A DNA stretch of 64,000 nt from Hyposmocoma kahamanoa (lineage: Eukaryota > Arthropoda > Insecta > Lepidoptera > Cosmopterigidae). The notes beneath the pieces were generated by a model, which searched no databases, was not told where the DNA came from, and saw only the letters and a list, made by a program, of their open reading frames with translations. The position numbers and the translations under genes were made by a program. Where the stretch lies: assembly GCF_003589595.1 (NCBI RefSeq), contig NW_020654748.1, forward strand, positions 752,659 through 816,658, given 5' to 3'. Of this stretch, positions 21,455-32,650 are shown piece after piece (position 1 is the first letter of the stretch; each line of letters opens with the position of its first letter).

Positions 21455-21595
21455 CGTGTCGGGTACACGGCGGGTGTGATTCCATGTATTTACATGGACA
21501 ACAGCATACCATGCGCGGGCGCGGAACTCAGGTCGGGACCCGCCGTGCTCCCGACCAGACACACGCCCGACCCGCACCCGCTGTCAAGGTGTTTC
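21455..21595. other. GC-rich self-complementary block
   Basis: CACGGCGGGT is matched by ACCCGCCGTG ~60 bp later. Inside lies the palindrome TCCATGTATTTACATGGA. GCGTGT-CGGG blocks on the left pair imperfectly with CCCG-ACACGC on the right. It resembles the inverted ends of a small DNA element, but no target duplication was found. Confidence 0.4.
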
Positions 21596-21611
21596 ACGCT
21601 TAAGTGTTTTA

Positions 21612-21845
21612 CTCCATGGTATTCAACTATTTTTTTGTGAAATTACTCCAGCAGTTTGTTATAATTTGTAATACAAAGATCGAACACGGGGAATAACTTA
21701 TTTGATTCGGCTGGATTCGAACCAGCGCCTTCAGCATACCAGGCCGAGTGACGCTCTCCCAACTAAACTACGGAACGAACCAGCAGACCCAACCAATTTT
21801 TATATGTGTTTATTGCCGATCCTTGCTTTTTTTAACGATTTGGTA
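21612..21845 (-). mobile_element. SINE C copy, diverged subfamily
   Basis: Reading minus: AGTTTAGTTGGGAGAGCGTC (A-box region), B box GGTTCGAATCC near 21714-21724, then CTTTGTATTACAAATTATAA and a tail with TGAATACCATGGAGTAAAA. The tail differs from the TTGAATATCAATTCAATAA tail of other copies. Confidence 0.72.
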
Positions 21846-22621
21846 AGTGTATATGGCTGGTTGCTACTTACTTTTCTAATTTGGAATAAAAACATTTTAA
21901 ATTTGAAATTTTTTATTGAAGGCAAGACACAAAAGGTACAGACAATTTTTAACACAAGAGAAATCTATAAGATTATATCATAGGTTTACGTACATTGAGC
22001 CTAGTTTAAAATATCATAACAAATTGAAGACAAATCTATTTATTCTAATATATTTAGAATCTAATATATCTACAAAATCAAAGTATTCAACCCGACTTCT
22101 ATGAGAATTCGATGAAATTAATCAATCAAATTTTAAATTATAACTTCCCTCTTTTACATCATTTGCAGCCTGGTACAAGTAGTAACATAAATCAAATGTC
22201 GCTTTGTCTGTCTGTATGTATAGTTTTTGTTAATCCGCTGATCTTGTTGCCCTGACTTAAGTCCGCGCGAATATTCCTTTTTATTTTTCAGATGGAGCAA
22301 TTAGAACAGAAGGCCTCTTCAAAAGGGTTCTAGAGGAGCTTTCGTCTCCGGAAAATGCGAAATCCGGAAAAGCAACAATGATTAGAATATGATGAGATAC
22401 TAATCCAAAATTTAATTTGTATTCTACTTTTAGGGATTATTTTGGGCTTAACAATATACTCAAACGAGTAAACTTGAAGAGAAACTTCGTAATTAAGTAA
22501 TGCTTTCTACTGTATTCTTTTAATATTTTGAGCTATATTTCTAGTGACTGACGGTGGTATTTCTTCTTGTTAGTGTGACGTTGCTCTACGAAGGTTGGCG
22601 ACTTTTATTTTTTATGAGACC
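21846..22621. other. No gene recognised
   Basis: AT-rich. Short frames at 21916-22104 show no motif. Confidence 0.45.
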
Positions 22622-22905
22622 AAGTGACGGGACGAACAAGTTGTGCGCCTGGTGGTAAGCGACACGCCTGTCTATTTACACCTGTTGCAACGCCAATCAG
22701 AGATTTAAATGACAAAGATCTGAGGGGCACTGCCACCGCGCCCTTTACTCTGAGACATAAGTTGACAAGTCTCATGTGCCTGTAATTTCACCAGCACCCT
22801 TAAAAGTGTAAAAAAGTGTAATTTTTTTTTAAGTTCATAATCTGTATGCATGAATGCTCACAATATTGCTTGAAGGCAGAAATAGTGTGGCGGCAATCCT
22901 TCCTT
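22622..22905 (-). repeat. Repeat B copy
   Basis: Near full: CAAGTGACGGGACGAACAAG, GGTGGTAAGCGACACGCCTG, GAGGGGCACTGCCACCGCGC, ATAAGTTGACAAGTCTCATG and CTGTAATTTCACCAGCACCC, with a changed 5' end. Confidence 0.8.
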
Positions 22906-23100
22906 CTCTTCTTTATTTCTTTTCTACTGCTTAAAGGTTCTTTTTGAGTACAGGCAATGGCGGGCCACTAAGCTTGCTGATTCTTGTGATGATCAATGGC
23001 TTTTAAGGGCTAGATCTTTTTTTTTCTAAACAAAAGTTTAGGGTCTCATTTCCGCTTGCAAAAAAGGGACTTCTACTTTGTTGGTAGTACCTAAAGTTTC

Positions 23101-23460
23101 CTGCTTATCGGTATTTTACAGGATATATCACGGAGAGTGATATATCCTGTAAAATACCGCGATAATTCCGCCTTCCCCTTTGTATCACTGGGGGACTAGG
23201 CGTAGGCTTGGGCTCCACCCCAGTGCTGTGGATATTCCAAAAATTCACACGAAGCGTTACGCTTCCACATTGATATGGCGAATGGCTATGGAGTCGAATT
23301 CGCTGCCTGCAGATTTGTTCCCTGAACGTTATAACTTGGGCCTTTTTAAGGCGAGAGTGAATAGGTATTTAGGTGTGCATGCTCCATCGTCGACCTCATC
23401 GTCACTTCCATCAGGTGACAAGGAGGTCAAATGCGCACTTACATTTTATAAAACTACGTC
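23101..23460 (+). pseudogene. LINE RT C-terminus, family 1 copy 2, with fold-back
   Basis: Encodes RYASTLIWRMAMESNSLPAD and LFPERYNLGLFKARVNRYLG (23255-23375), plus the family 3' region GTGTGCATGCTCCATCGTCG and CAAATGCGCACTTACA. Its left part starts with the YRIYHG-coding sequence also seen in the 47.5-kb copy, but is interrupted by a perfect inverted duplication (23109-23159). Clearly the same family as 8.9 and 47.5 kb. Confidence 0.82.
23109..23159. repeat. Perfect 23-bp inverted repeat, 5-base loop
   Basis: CGGTATTTTACAGGATATAT-CAC (23109-23131), loop GGAGA, then its exact complement (23137-23159). The left arm is normal LINE sequence; the right arm is extra. Confidence 0.97.
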
Positions 23461-23544
23461 TTCTTCTTGGTATGCCATGTTTTACCTGAGATGTTAATAT
23501 AGCCACTTGGGCCCGTGAAGTTGCGACTCAGAAGAGATGTGTGG

Positions 23545-23650
23545 CACTTCTTCTTCTTATCGTATCGTGGTGAAAGTATTTGACAATCGCCGTACGGTAC
23601 TCGCCCATTGTTGCCCAGGGTGCCCCGGATGTAAAGGTAAGATACAATCT
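23545..23650 (+). repeat. Repeat L fragment 1
   Basis: CTTCTTCTTCTTATCGTATCGTGG and TTGTTGCCCAGGGTGCCC. The counterpart at 45.66-45.79 kb has CTTCTTCTTATCGAATCGATGG and TAGTTGCCCAGGGTACGC. Confidence 0.5.
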
Positions 23651-23680
23651 GTGTTGAAGTCATGTTGAACCACTCTGCAA

Positions 23681-24144
23681 GACTTTGGAGCCATGTTGTT
23701 TTTCTATGTACAAAGTTTCTACGTACGTTGACAACGTACAAAATTATAAGTCCCACAATTGCGAAACTTTGTTTTCAACATTATTCGCACGTCACTTTAA
23801 GCAGCGTTCAATACCAAACATTTCCATTAAAATAAAACAGAATCTTCAAATCTCCAGGAAATATGGTAATCGGCTTTCGAACAATACTTAAGAAGTACTC
23901 AAGTTGTTTAAGCGATCCCAAATTAACGGATTTGCCTGAGTTTACGAAAGTATGCTCTAAGGGGGTTGCGAACTTGGCACTTTACAGCATGAAATCTTCG
24001 GAATAAAAGATGTGCGTAGTTATTAAGACTGCTTTCAAAGTATCCCATTTGTGAATATTTAGTAGCATTACTGTTTGTTGACGGTAAAGGGAAACATTTT
24101 TTTTTTTATATTTATTTAGGACTGTTATAATTTAAGTCCTTTTT
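23681..24144. other. No gene recognised
   Basis: A 68-codon frame (23685-23891) has no family motif. Sequence unassigned. Confidence 0.45.
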
Positions 24145-24290
24145 TCTGCCGCCAAGCAGAAATGTGAGCGTTGATGGGTAAGGATGCTATTAAAATCACA
24201 GGCACATGGGACTTGGCAACTTATGTTTCAGGGTGCGCCTGGATCTTTGCGATTTAAAGAGCTGCGTGACACTGGTATCATAAAATAAAA
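24145..24290 (+). repeat. Repeat B fragment
   Basis: CTGCCGCCAAGCAGAAATGTGAGCG, CACAGGCACATGGGACTTGGC and TTTGCGATTTAAAGAGCTG. Both ends and part of the middle are lost. Confidence 0.7.
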
Positions 24291-24307
24291 ATAAAAAAGA
24301 CGTGCGA

Positions 24308-24448
24308 AAAACCAAAAACAAAAATCTGCAACAAGCACCTAGAAAAATTCGTAAGGTCCACTAATACGTTCCGTGGCTTAGCGGTTTGCTGGAAGACGTT
24401 GGTTCGAATCGAAGAAATTCTTTCGTAGTATTCGATCTTTGTATTAAA
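24308..24448 (+). mobile_element. SINE C copy
   Basis: AAGCACCTAGAAAAATTCGT, TTCCGTGGCTTAGCGG (A-box region), GGAAGACGTTGGTTCGAATC (B box) and ATTCGATCTTTGTATTAAAA. It lacks ~25 bp between A and B boxes. Confidence 0.72.
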
Positions 24449-24713
24449 AATGAGCTACCGTAATATCTATACCCAAATGATATTCATTCTTGAATCATTG
24501 TTAAATAGAGTCTATTTATATTGACCAGACAGAAGGCGAGGACAAAGCACGAGATAGTTCATTCCTTAGGAAGGGTTTTTGTCCCAAATACGCTCCGTCA
24601 AAGGGGACAAACGGATTCCTTCCCAGGGCGCGGTTCTAAATAGCTTAAAATATACGGAAAAATAACATGCAACTAAACGCCGAAAATTCACACACATCAT
24701 TAAATTGCTTTGC

Positions 24714-24812
24714 AGATGTGTGAAGGTTTATTTCGATATTTTCCTTCTCCGAAAAGCACAAGGTAAATTTCAAATTGAATGTCGCGCATAAATTCCGAAT
24801 AACTCAAAGGTA
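24714..24812 (+). mobile_element. SINE D central fragment
   Basis: ATATTTTCCTTCTCCGAAAAGC, AAGGTAAATTTCAAATTGAA and GCGCATAAATTCCGAATAACTC align with the 36.2-36.5 kb copy. Confidence 0.55.
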
Positions 24813-24905
24813 TAAATATGAGTAATAAGGTAACTAAAACATGCAAACTGTCAAAAACAATTAATATTTCTTCATTCGTATTCAAATTTTTCCCGTACGA
24901 ATCGG

Positions 24906-25240
24906 TTCTATTGCGCGGGTTGAGACCAGCAGGGACACTGGCTTTATTTCAGATTTTATTTTTTTACAAACGAAATTGAAACCATTTTATAAATATATAT
25001 CGTATGCTATACGTGTCCTATTTAGTTCAGTTGATATAAAAAACAACTTTGGTATATGAAAAGTACCTGTTAAATACAACTATTATAGAGGTTTTCTTGT
25101 AAAATTTCGAAGTAACTATGTGTTTCTTTTCTATCACGAAAATTTTTAGGTATCGTGTTTTCCATCAGTGTATAATAATATCCGCAATTTGAATACATAT
25201 TTTTTCCTAAGTGATTGATGAGATACAAAGCTGACAATTC
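24906..25240. mobile_element. Fold-back element K copy 2, truncated
   Basis: Matches one arm and the centre of 13313-13860: GGGACACTGGCTTTATTTCA, TTTTTTTACAAACGAAATT, CCTATTTAGTTCAGTTGATA, TGTAAAATTTCGAAGT and TATCGTGTTTTCCA. The second arm is missing where a repeat B copy starts. Confidence 0.65.
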
Positions 25241-25250
25241 CAGTCTGTAG

Positions 25251-25362
25251 TTTACCAGCACCTTTACACTTGAAAACCGGAACACAGCAATATAAGCTTT
25301 TCTGGCGGGCGGCAGAAATAGGTAAGGTAGCAATACTTGTCCGGACGAACTCGAGCGCTGCT
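25251..25362 (-). repeat. Repeat B copy, internally deleted
   Basis: TTTACCAGCACCTTTACACTTG, then GGCGGCAGAAATAGGTAAGG and a diverged start. Confidence 0.6.
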
Positions 25363-25590
25363 GATATAGGTCATCTAATATTGCGATCCTGCTTCTACAT
25401 TGCCTCTGTGTGTTTCCACTCGCAAGATTGCCAGGTATCTGCGGCACTTTTGGCCAAGAATGCTTTTTTGGCACATCGGTGGATATTATTTTAACGACTC
25501 ACAATCTGCCAGAAAATTTTACTACATTGGATTACTAGAGCAAAAAGTAGGATGCATATTGTTTTTATGATTCATCAATATTGTCGTCCA

Positions 25591-25966
25591 CTTAGAATAA
25601 TAACGCATAGAATGATAGTTTCATATCAAACGAACTGTCACAAGTGAGGCAAAAATCAAATTCATGTAGGCTAGTTTTAGTAGTAGGTTAATTTTCGGTT
25701 TTCGTGAATATTTTTATCAAAATACAAGTTGAAACGCGTTACTTCCTTGGAATGTGATGTTAGTATCTATTTTATGTTTGTCTGACGTATTTTTACACTC
25801 ATTTACCGCACATTTCGTCATTTTTAGCTAAAATGCTTGATCTGTTCGCGGTGCAAGTTGACCTTGAGCACTGAAGGCCCGCCCGCTCGTGTAGGCCCAT
25901 TGGGCGCGCTTCAATTTGCCTCACTTAGCGTATGCGGACTAGGTTTCTATGCGTTATTATTCTAAG
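25591..25966 (+). mobile_element. MITE P copy 2, 376 bp, 8-bp TSD
   Basis: The same 22-bp inverted ends as at 11.4 kb. Exact 8-bp direct repeat GTCGTCCA at 25583-25590 and 25967-25974. The interior is very similar to copy 1, including GGCCCGCCCGCTCGTGTAGG. The close match of copies suggests recent activity. Confidence 0.93.
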
Positions 25967-26054
25967 GTCGTCCACCTATTATGCGTTCTACTCTAAGAGT
26001 TAAGAGTTCCGCCAACTCAGCTGCGGAGCCAGCCCTCTATTTATTATCACGCTG

Positions 26055-26240
26055 TTTTTACTACCATGATCTTCATAAATATTTTGTGAAAATGCTTCAC
26101 TAGTTTGTTATTTTTATTGATACAAAGATCTGAGACAAACACAGAAAAAAATATTTCCACTTGACTCGAAGCAGCGACTTTATCGTCAAAGTCGAGGCTA
26201 TTACTCTCTCAACTGAGCTGCGATAGCAACTTACCTTTAC
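26055..26240 (-). mobile_element. SINE C copy, very diverged
   Basis: CTACCATGATCTTCATAAAT, TTCACTAGTTTGTTA, TGATACAAAGATCTGAGA and a tRNA-like stretch ending CTCTCAACTGAGCTGCG. The B box is degraded to GACTCGAAGC. Confidence 0.5.
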
Positions 26241-26532
26241 GTAAACACTGCTTAATCCGCCAAACAAGTTAGGGACCCATGTAAGCGGTCCCTTTCATTA
26301 AACTGTGCCAAGGTTTGCAGGTGCCGCTAACAGTTAAGTGTACTTACTTAACTTAGTTTGCGGCTCTAAGTTAGTTTGGAATTAGTTTTTAGGTTATACC
26401 TGCTTACGTGGGAGGATGACAAGTTTGCTCGCAGGGTTTACTAGTTAGATTTTGATTAAAGAGACGCATCGCTTATATTAATTAACATATAATAATAATT
26501 ACATATAATTCATTACCAATATTCTATGCAAT
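26241..26532. other. No feature recognised
   Basis: Unassigned spacer before element H. Confidence 0.45.
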
Positions 26533-27169
26533 CGTTACATAATGAAGGTCCTTAAAGTTGAGTAATGTGTTGACGTAATTATGTAGATTGCATACAATAC
26601 TTTATCTACACACATATCATAAACCCTCTATGATGTGTTCAAAAACCGCAAATCACGACCAGCATAAACATAAACTGTTTTGATAGAATAAATTTCTTAT
26701 CCGTGAAAATGTTATTATTGCTTCATAATAACATCAAATTTGATGTTATTATTACATTCAAATTTCGAATATCTCTGAAAAACAAAACAATTTGATTCGA
26801 CCTCAATTCTAATATCAGTCGAAATGAAGTTTTATTTCAAATGAAATGTCAATAGCAAACAATTTTGACAAATTTCACACTTTACTTGATATCGAACGAT
26901 ATGATAGTTGGGGCCGAATCTAGTTTGTCTATGATTTAAATAAAAACTACGATTGTGTGCCATGTGTGAGAAAAGTTTTATTTGCCGCCATTTCGCCAGT
27001 CGTAGCATGCGGTTCCTGAACACATCATAGAAAGCTTATAATATGTGTATAGATGTATGTAAGTGTACATAATTAGGCATTAAAACACTCGTGTCATGTT
27101 TTTATTTTCAGTTAAACCCACACTCGTATTTTAATGCCTGTCATTGTGTAACAGTCACATAAACTACTT
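26533..27169 (-). repeat. Element H copy 2 (~0.64 kb)
   Basis: Inverse-orientation copy of 5658-6256 and the more complete one. Ends GTTACATAATGAAGG and CCTGTCATTGTGTAAC are imperfect complements. Near the right end GGCATTAAAACACTCGTG and CACTCGTATTTTAATGCC form a second internal inverted repeat. No coding capacity. Confidence 0.68.
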
Positions 27170-28259
27170 TTTCTACAAATAAATTAAAGCGAGTGGTTCA
27201 AAAATAGAATCCTAAGCGCAACGAGGGTTTCGAGACATGAGACACAAAACCACTTTACTGCCGAGCGAAACACACAGTTTTTCACCTCACTATAGCGAGA
27301 AAAATGGTAAATGAAAAAATTGAAGCACAACAAATCTAAAATTGTAATAAACAAAAATAGTTATCGTTGTCAAATTAATGTCAACAATAATAAGAATAAA
27401 ATATACCAACGAAATTATATTACATAGATAATGTACAACAAATCACGTAGTTGAACGTGTCATTATGTTTTTTTTTTTCCACGCTACCATGGAAAAAACG
27501 CTTCTCCGAGCCGAAGAAAGACTCTCCGAGCTAGTGAGGGGAAAAGATTATTTCTTAACAATCCACGACAACAAAGTCAAACGAAATCCAAACATACGCT
27601 GCAAAACAAAAACCAAAAAGACAGAATAGAAGAGTCCGTGATTCGCCAAATACGGCTTGTATTTTAACCAATAAAGGGGCAGTGGAGCGTTTGAGTGGCG
27701 TCATATCTGTTATTTTTATTAGCAAATATACGACGTTCTTTTTTAATTTTTGAATGAAATGACATTTTTCAATCCAGTAGCAAGTATCATACCAATAGAA
27801 TTTTGGTTCACAACTAAAAAGAGCGTCTTTGTAATATGTCTGGAACCGGTCCTATCTCCGGCTCGGGACTAACGTAACGTCACGACGAGCGGCAGTGGCG
27901 TCGCGACACTCGCCTTATCGACAGTCGTCGGCTACGGCAAGTTATGTAATTGAGATGGCGAATATACCAGCCCTATTGTAATACGGTCCACTTTTTATTT
28001 TACCTGCCTTTACAGATTACAAGTACAGGGGTCTTACTATGAACTCTTATTAGGATTCAGTTTAGGATATAAAATGAATAGTTGTGAGACAGTGCTACAT
28101 GAGGTGTATATCACAATCCCGCTTTTTTGTCGTTACGAACCTATTCGACTGTAATAAGAGTTAATGGTAAGGCCTCAAGACTAGAAAAACAAATTTAAAA
28201 ATTTTGAGTTAAACAAAGTAACGTATGAAATGCTTTAAAACTATTTTATTATTGTAACA
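27170..28259. other. No gene recognised
   Basis: AT-rich, with a T run at 27469-27479 and a GC-richer patch at 27840-27945. No coding motif or repeat shared in the window. Confidence 0.45.
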
Positions 28260-29700
28260 TTAAGTAGTTCTACTGCCATGATATTCAAGCATATTTTGGG
28301 ACATTACTAGTTTATTATAATTACGTGGGGTGCACTATAAGTTTCCGGAATGAATAAGAAAAAATACTATAAATGGTCAGAAATTAATTTATTGTTTCTC
28401 AAATTTTTCTCCGTTAGCGTTAATGTACTTTTTCATACGAATGAACCAATTTTGAAAACATTTATGCCACTCCTCCGTGACAATCTCCGAAACATATTTT
28501 TCATACTCTTCGACAGCCTCTTGAGGTGATGAAAATCGTTGACCGCGTAACTGGTTCTTAATTTTTAGAAATAAATAAAAGTCACAAGGTGCCAGGTCGG
28601 GACTGTACGCGGGATGGCTCTTAAGGTCAACGTTGTTCTCCTTCAAAAATTCATTTGACTGTCTGGCCGTGTGAGAACTGGCATTATCGTGGTGCAAGAT
28701 GATACGGCGTTTACGGTTATTTTTATGGAGTTTGTCAATAACTTCCGGCAAATCACTATTCACGGTACAACGATTCTCCAAAGCAACAGTAGCCACGTGA
28801 CCAGTTTTATTAAAAAAGAAGCAATCATCCGCTTATCACCTGTTACTATATCCCACACCAAATTTGAAGCCACTTCGGTGAATCTGGTAAGCATGGCATT
28901 GCACCAAGTGACGCGATCCATTTTTTGAGCCTCAGTCAAACTATGTGGGATCCACCGAGAGCACAGCTTTTTCATACCCAAATGTTTGTGTAGTATTAAT
29001 TGTATTTGACTCATGCCTATGCCTAAAGATACCCGAATATCATGGTATGTCCATGCTTGTCTGTTTTGATCATACGGTGCACAGCATCGATGTTTTTGTT
29101 GTTCACAGCAGTGGACGGGCGACCATCACGAAATTCATCACTGAGATTCACACGACCGCTTTTCAATTCTGCAAACCAGCTATAAATAGTCGTCTTGCAT
29201 GGTGCTTCATCGCCAAAAGCAGTTTGAAGCCGAGCGAAGCTCCGCTGAGTTGTTAAATTACACTTAAAGTCATAGAAAATCATACTACGAAAATTTTCAC
29301 GAGTTAAATCCATGGTGATGTAGACAACCAATTTCTAAAATGACGCCACAGTGTAAAAACAAGTGACAGTCAGATGAAACAAACTGTATTCTACAGCCAA
29401 AGAGTTCCATTTTCAAATGTTCTAATCACTTTTTTAAATATTGTTTATTTAAGTGGCCAGTTCCGGAAACTTATACTGCGCCCTATGTATAAATACAAAC
29501 ATCAAACACTAAGGAAAATTCATTCAATCCGGTAGAACTCGAACCAACGCCTTCACCGTACCGTATCTGACGCTCTCCCAACTGAGCTAAGGAACGACCA
29601 GACAGACCTTACGAATCTAACTATGTGCTTGTTGCAGATCTTCATTTTTTGTCGTAGCGCCTTCTGTGACAAATCTACGAAAGCGTTTCTTCATTCTATT
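28260..29700 (-). mobile_element. SINE C copy split by mariner 1
   Basis: The SINE tail (ATATTCAAGC, TTACTAGTTTATTATAATTA) lies at 28287-28324. The tRNA-like part (ATACAAACATCAAACACT, AGAACTCGAACC, CTCCCAACTGAGCTAAGG) lies at 29489-29690. The mariner between them is therefore younger than the SINE. Confidence 0.7.
28328..29483 (-). mobile_element. mariner 1 (Tc1/mariner, DD34D), decayed
   Basis: Terminal inverted repeats GGGTGCACTATAAGTTTCCG and its complement end the element. The transposase is on the minus strand in three pieces: 29331-29023 (helix-turn-helix region, TIYSWFAELKSGRVNLSDEF), 29014-28760 (ILHKHLGMKKLCSRWIPHSL, VTGDK), and 28796-28389 (HHDNASSHTAR, SPDLAPCDFYLF). The Asp of HHDN and of APCD are 34 residues apart, as in true mariners. 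Frameshifts separate the pieces. About 30 residues after VTGD, including the segment leading to the IASFF block, are deleted. Inactive. Confidence 0.93.
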
Positions 29701-31207
29701 TTATTAATTTATTTATGCCATAGACTTATAAAGTAATCGAAACTTCGAATCTAGTTTTCAGTTTTTTTAGTTTTGTTTGAAAACCAAATATACCCAATTT
29801 AGATAAATATTTTCATTCCAAAATTACACATTTTTCATAAAAATTTCTCATCTTATGATGTGACTCGAGCTCAGCAATGAAAGGTATATTTTTGAACATA
29901 AACAACAATTAATAATTCCACCGTCTCGGTTTCTTTTTCCATTCGACTATGATTAATTCTTAACAAAAGTTAATTACCAAGCACTTGTTACACTTTAAAA
30001 GTATCACAACAGATGTTAGAAGGTTGATTAACATTGAGCGGCATTTGTATTCAGCTGCAACGCGTCAAGTCGTCAGCTTCCATCGGATATAAAAAACGAA
30101 CGTGTTCCTCGAGAATTTCGACACACAGCCCGGAAAGTTCCAGAATTTTCTCGAATGTTCTAGTAATATCGCAGGCGTTCTGGAAAATTGAACCGTTCCT
30201 TTCAATGGATTCAATTTACCCGCTTCTGACTAACGGTTTCGTTGGTAAAGCTTGCTTTTTAAAAATCAAGTTAGACGTAAAGTGTATAGATTTAATATTA
30301 GAGACGGAAGGAAGAACTGATTTGCAGAAAAGAATTTGAGAAGAAACATCTCGAAATTAGTTGAAACCGAAAAGAAAGTATGATGCGTCATCTTAAACGA
30401 CATAACAACTTCAAACCTGATCGAAGTAAAAGCGATAGACAACTTGCTGAAAAATAGTCCATAATCTAGAATGTCAAGCTTGAAATTAAGGTTTCAGGTC
30501 GTATTGTCTTTACATAAGTTATAATGTGTCATATCCATTGAGTAAATGCAACCAATATAAGGCTAGACCATGTATTATTACAGACATGTATTATTAAGAC
30601 CATATACATATTTCTTACTAAAATTCAAAGGTATTTCTCTAGACAACGAATGTAATGAACGAAAGGGGTTATGTTATTTTAGGGTAAACATTTCTTGCGC
30701 GAGAGAGATCTTAAAGTACTGATAAGAGCGAGCGACATTTATTTCTGTTATTTCCATCAATATCTATCGGTTTGACCAAATAGTATCAAAATATAAATTA
30801 AAAACACAAGATCACACTTTACTCAATTTATATATATTATTGACAATGTTGGTTCACAATCTTTTGCCATCTTCCCGCTAATTTTAGAATTTGCCTTTCA
30901 TAAAAATTCATGTTTTTACTTGTGTCGTTTGACGGTCTCTTCGTTATCAAAAGATTTAATGAATTTTTCATCCATTTACAGATTTTGTAAAGACCTAAAC
31001 AAAGGGGAAATCTAAAAGACAGCTGTCGGGTAACTACAGTGAATGAGGTAACACAATCTAACCGAACTGCAATAGTTTTTGTTTTAAAACCTCAAGTGAC
31101 GTTGTGCGCCTGATGGAAAGTTTTTGATGATTTTGTAAAATGTTTGTATTTGGCATTATCATGACAAAATACAGTGCCTTTACAATTTCGTTATGTATTA
31201 TAACTTA
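29701..31207. other. No gene recognised; small B trace
   Basis: AT-rich unassigned sequence. 31092-31120 (CTCAAGTGAC-TTGTGCGCCTGATGG) is a minus repeat B end fragment. A 101-codon frame at 30034-30339 has no motif. Confidence 0.45.
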
Positions 31208-31341
31208 AGACTTCGAAACTTTATGCCTCAAGGTGATGGGCGCAGTGGCAGTGCCCCTCAGATCTTTACAATTTATAGCTCTGAGTGGCACTGCAACTAT
31301 TTTATCGTTACTCGTCCTGTCACTTACTGATATCATAAAAA
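31208..31341 (+). repeat. Repeat B 3' fragment
   Basis: GGGCGCAGTGGCAGTGCCCC, TCAGATCTTTACAATTTATAG and GAGTGGCACTGCAACTATTT, ending CTGTCACTTACTGATATCAT. Confidence 0.75.
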
Positions 31342-31439
31342 ACAGTTTAACTTTCCCGCCTTTTCATAAAATGGGCGCTAAAATACTATTTTAAAAATAA
31401 CCATAGACAGTATAACATTTAGAAAGAAAAAGTTTTTGT

Positions 31440-31660
31440 TTATTATTAATACAAAGATCGAACACAAAGAAAAAATTCCATCGATCCGGCTGGATTCGAA
31501 CCAACGTCTTCTATCAATCTGTGCCAGAGGCTATGCCAACTAACGTACCAGTACCATATACGTACCAGCGGACCTAACGATTTTTTCTATGTGCTTGTTG
31601 GTTTTTTAACGACTTTTTTGGCGTAGCGCCATCAGTGGGAAATCTATTTCTTCAAAGTTT
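31440..31660 (-). mobile_element. SINE C copy
   Basis: Contains GCTGGATTCGAACCAACGTC (B box on minus), GAGGCTATGCCAACTAACG, ATGTGCTTGTTGGTTTTTTA and GCGTAGCGCCATC. There is a small duplication in the acceptor region (CGTACCAGTACCATATACGTACCAG). Confidence 0.75.
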
Positions 31661-32254
31661 TTGTTTAAAGCACTGACCAACCTGGCTAACCTCAATACCG
31701 CATATATTCGTAACAACTTCTACAAAGCACCCTTTCGCGCAGTAACTCCACTTACGCTTATTTTTAAACATATATACGAATGCACATGCCAAGTAGAATC
31801 GGCGCACAATGGGCTGTCTGGGATGACAGCCCATTTCGCTCGTGACAGCTCCTAGACATTTCCTCTTACCGCTCGTACATACAACGACTACAGGAGATTC
31901 AAGACGAGTTGGGAGTCGCTTGGAGTTTAACAGTTTAATTACAAACAGTCACGTGCAATACGCCCCGTGTATATATTTTATTGCACGTGATAGTTACGTA
32001 AGTAGACTCTTTGTAGGAATATGTTATTATCAGAAATCGATACGTAGAAAATTATGTAACCCTATAATCGTCAGTTTGGTTCTGAATAGGTCAATGTGAT
32101 TCTTCACATTTCTAGGCGGTAGAACAAAATTAACCTTTAACCTATGAACCGTAAAATTCATTTTGGTATGACTTCCTTATCGCATCAGTAGTGAATGACG
32201 ATTTAGAACTTTGTTTTAAGCCAACTTTAACTTTAATAACATTACATCCATATG
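31661..32254. other. No gene recognised; two hairpins
   Basis: Perfect inverted repeats: AATGGGCTGTC with 6-base loop (31808-31835), and TCACGTGCAATA at 31949-31960 with its complement at 31979-31990. No protein family recognised. Confidence 0.5.
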
Positions 32255-32650
32255 TCCTTATCCCACGCTAGCTGGGGTCGGCACAACATGTACTTTTCTC
32301 CCACTCTCCCTTATCAACCATCATTTCCATACTCGCACCATCTTTCGCAAAATCTATCCATCTTTTCCTTGGCCTTCCTCTCCCCTTATATCCCTCCACA
32401 ATCATACCAAACAATCTTCTCATCACATGGCATTCTTCCCTCCGCAAGACATGTCCATCCACGCTAGCCTATTACTCCTCATCTTTTCCGTCGCTTACGG
32501 TACTTTCAAACTTACCCTGATGTACTCATTCCTTATTTTATCCTTTCAAGTCACTCCACACATCCATCTCAACATTCGCTTTTCGCTTCATACACAGTTT
32601 GTCCATCTTTCCTTTTCACCGCCCAACATTCTGATCCATGCAGTACTCTA
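32255..32650 (-). pseudogene. RTE-like LINE C-terminus and 3' end
   Basis: A minus frame (32462-32268) encodes MDGHVLRREECHVMRRLFGM followed by GRGRPRKRWID, GEWEKSTCCADPS and a stop. GHV-R--E-HVMRR, GRGRPKKRW-D and ---CADP match the C-terminus of RTE-type RTs. Upstream on the minus strand, HGSECWAVKRKDGQ appears in a shifted frame (YGSECWA-K). After the stop come GTGGGATAAGGAC and the element end. 5'-truncated and frameshifted. Confidence 0.8.

Noticed and set aside
25070..25474. 134-codon minus frame
   Set aside because: It spans the junction of fold-back element K and a repeat B copy, so it is a chance frame over two repeats.
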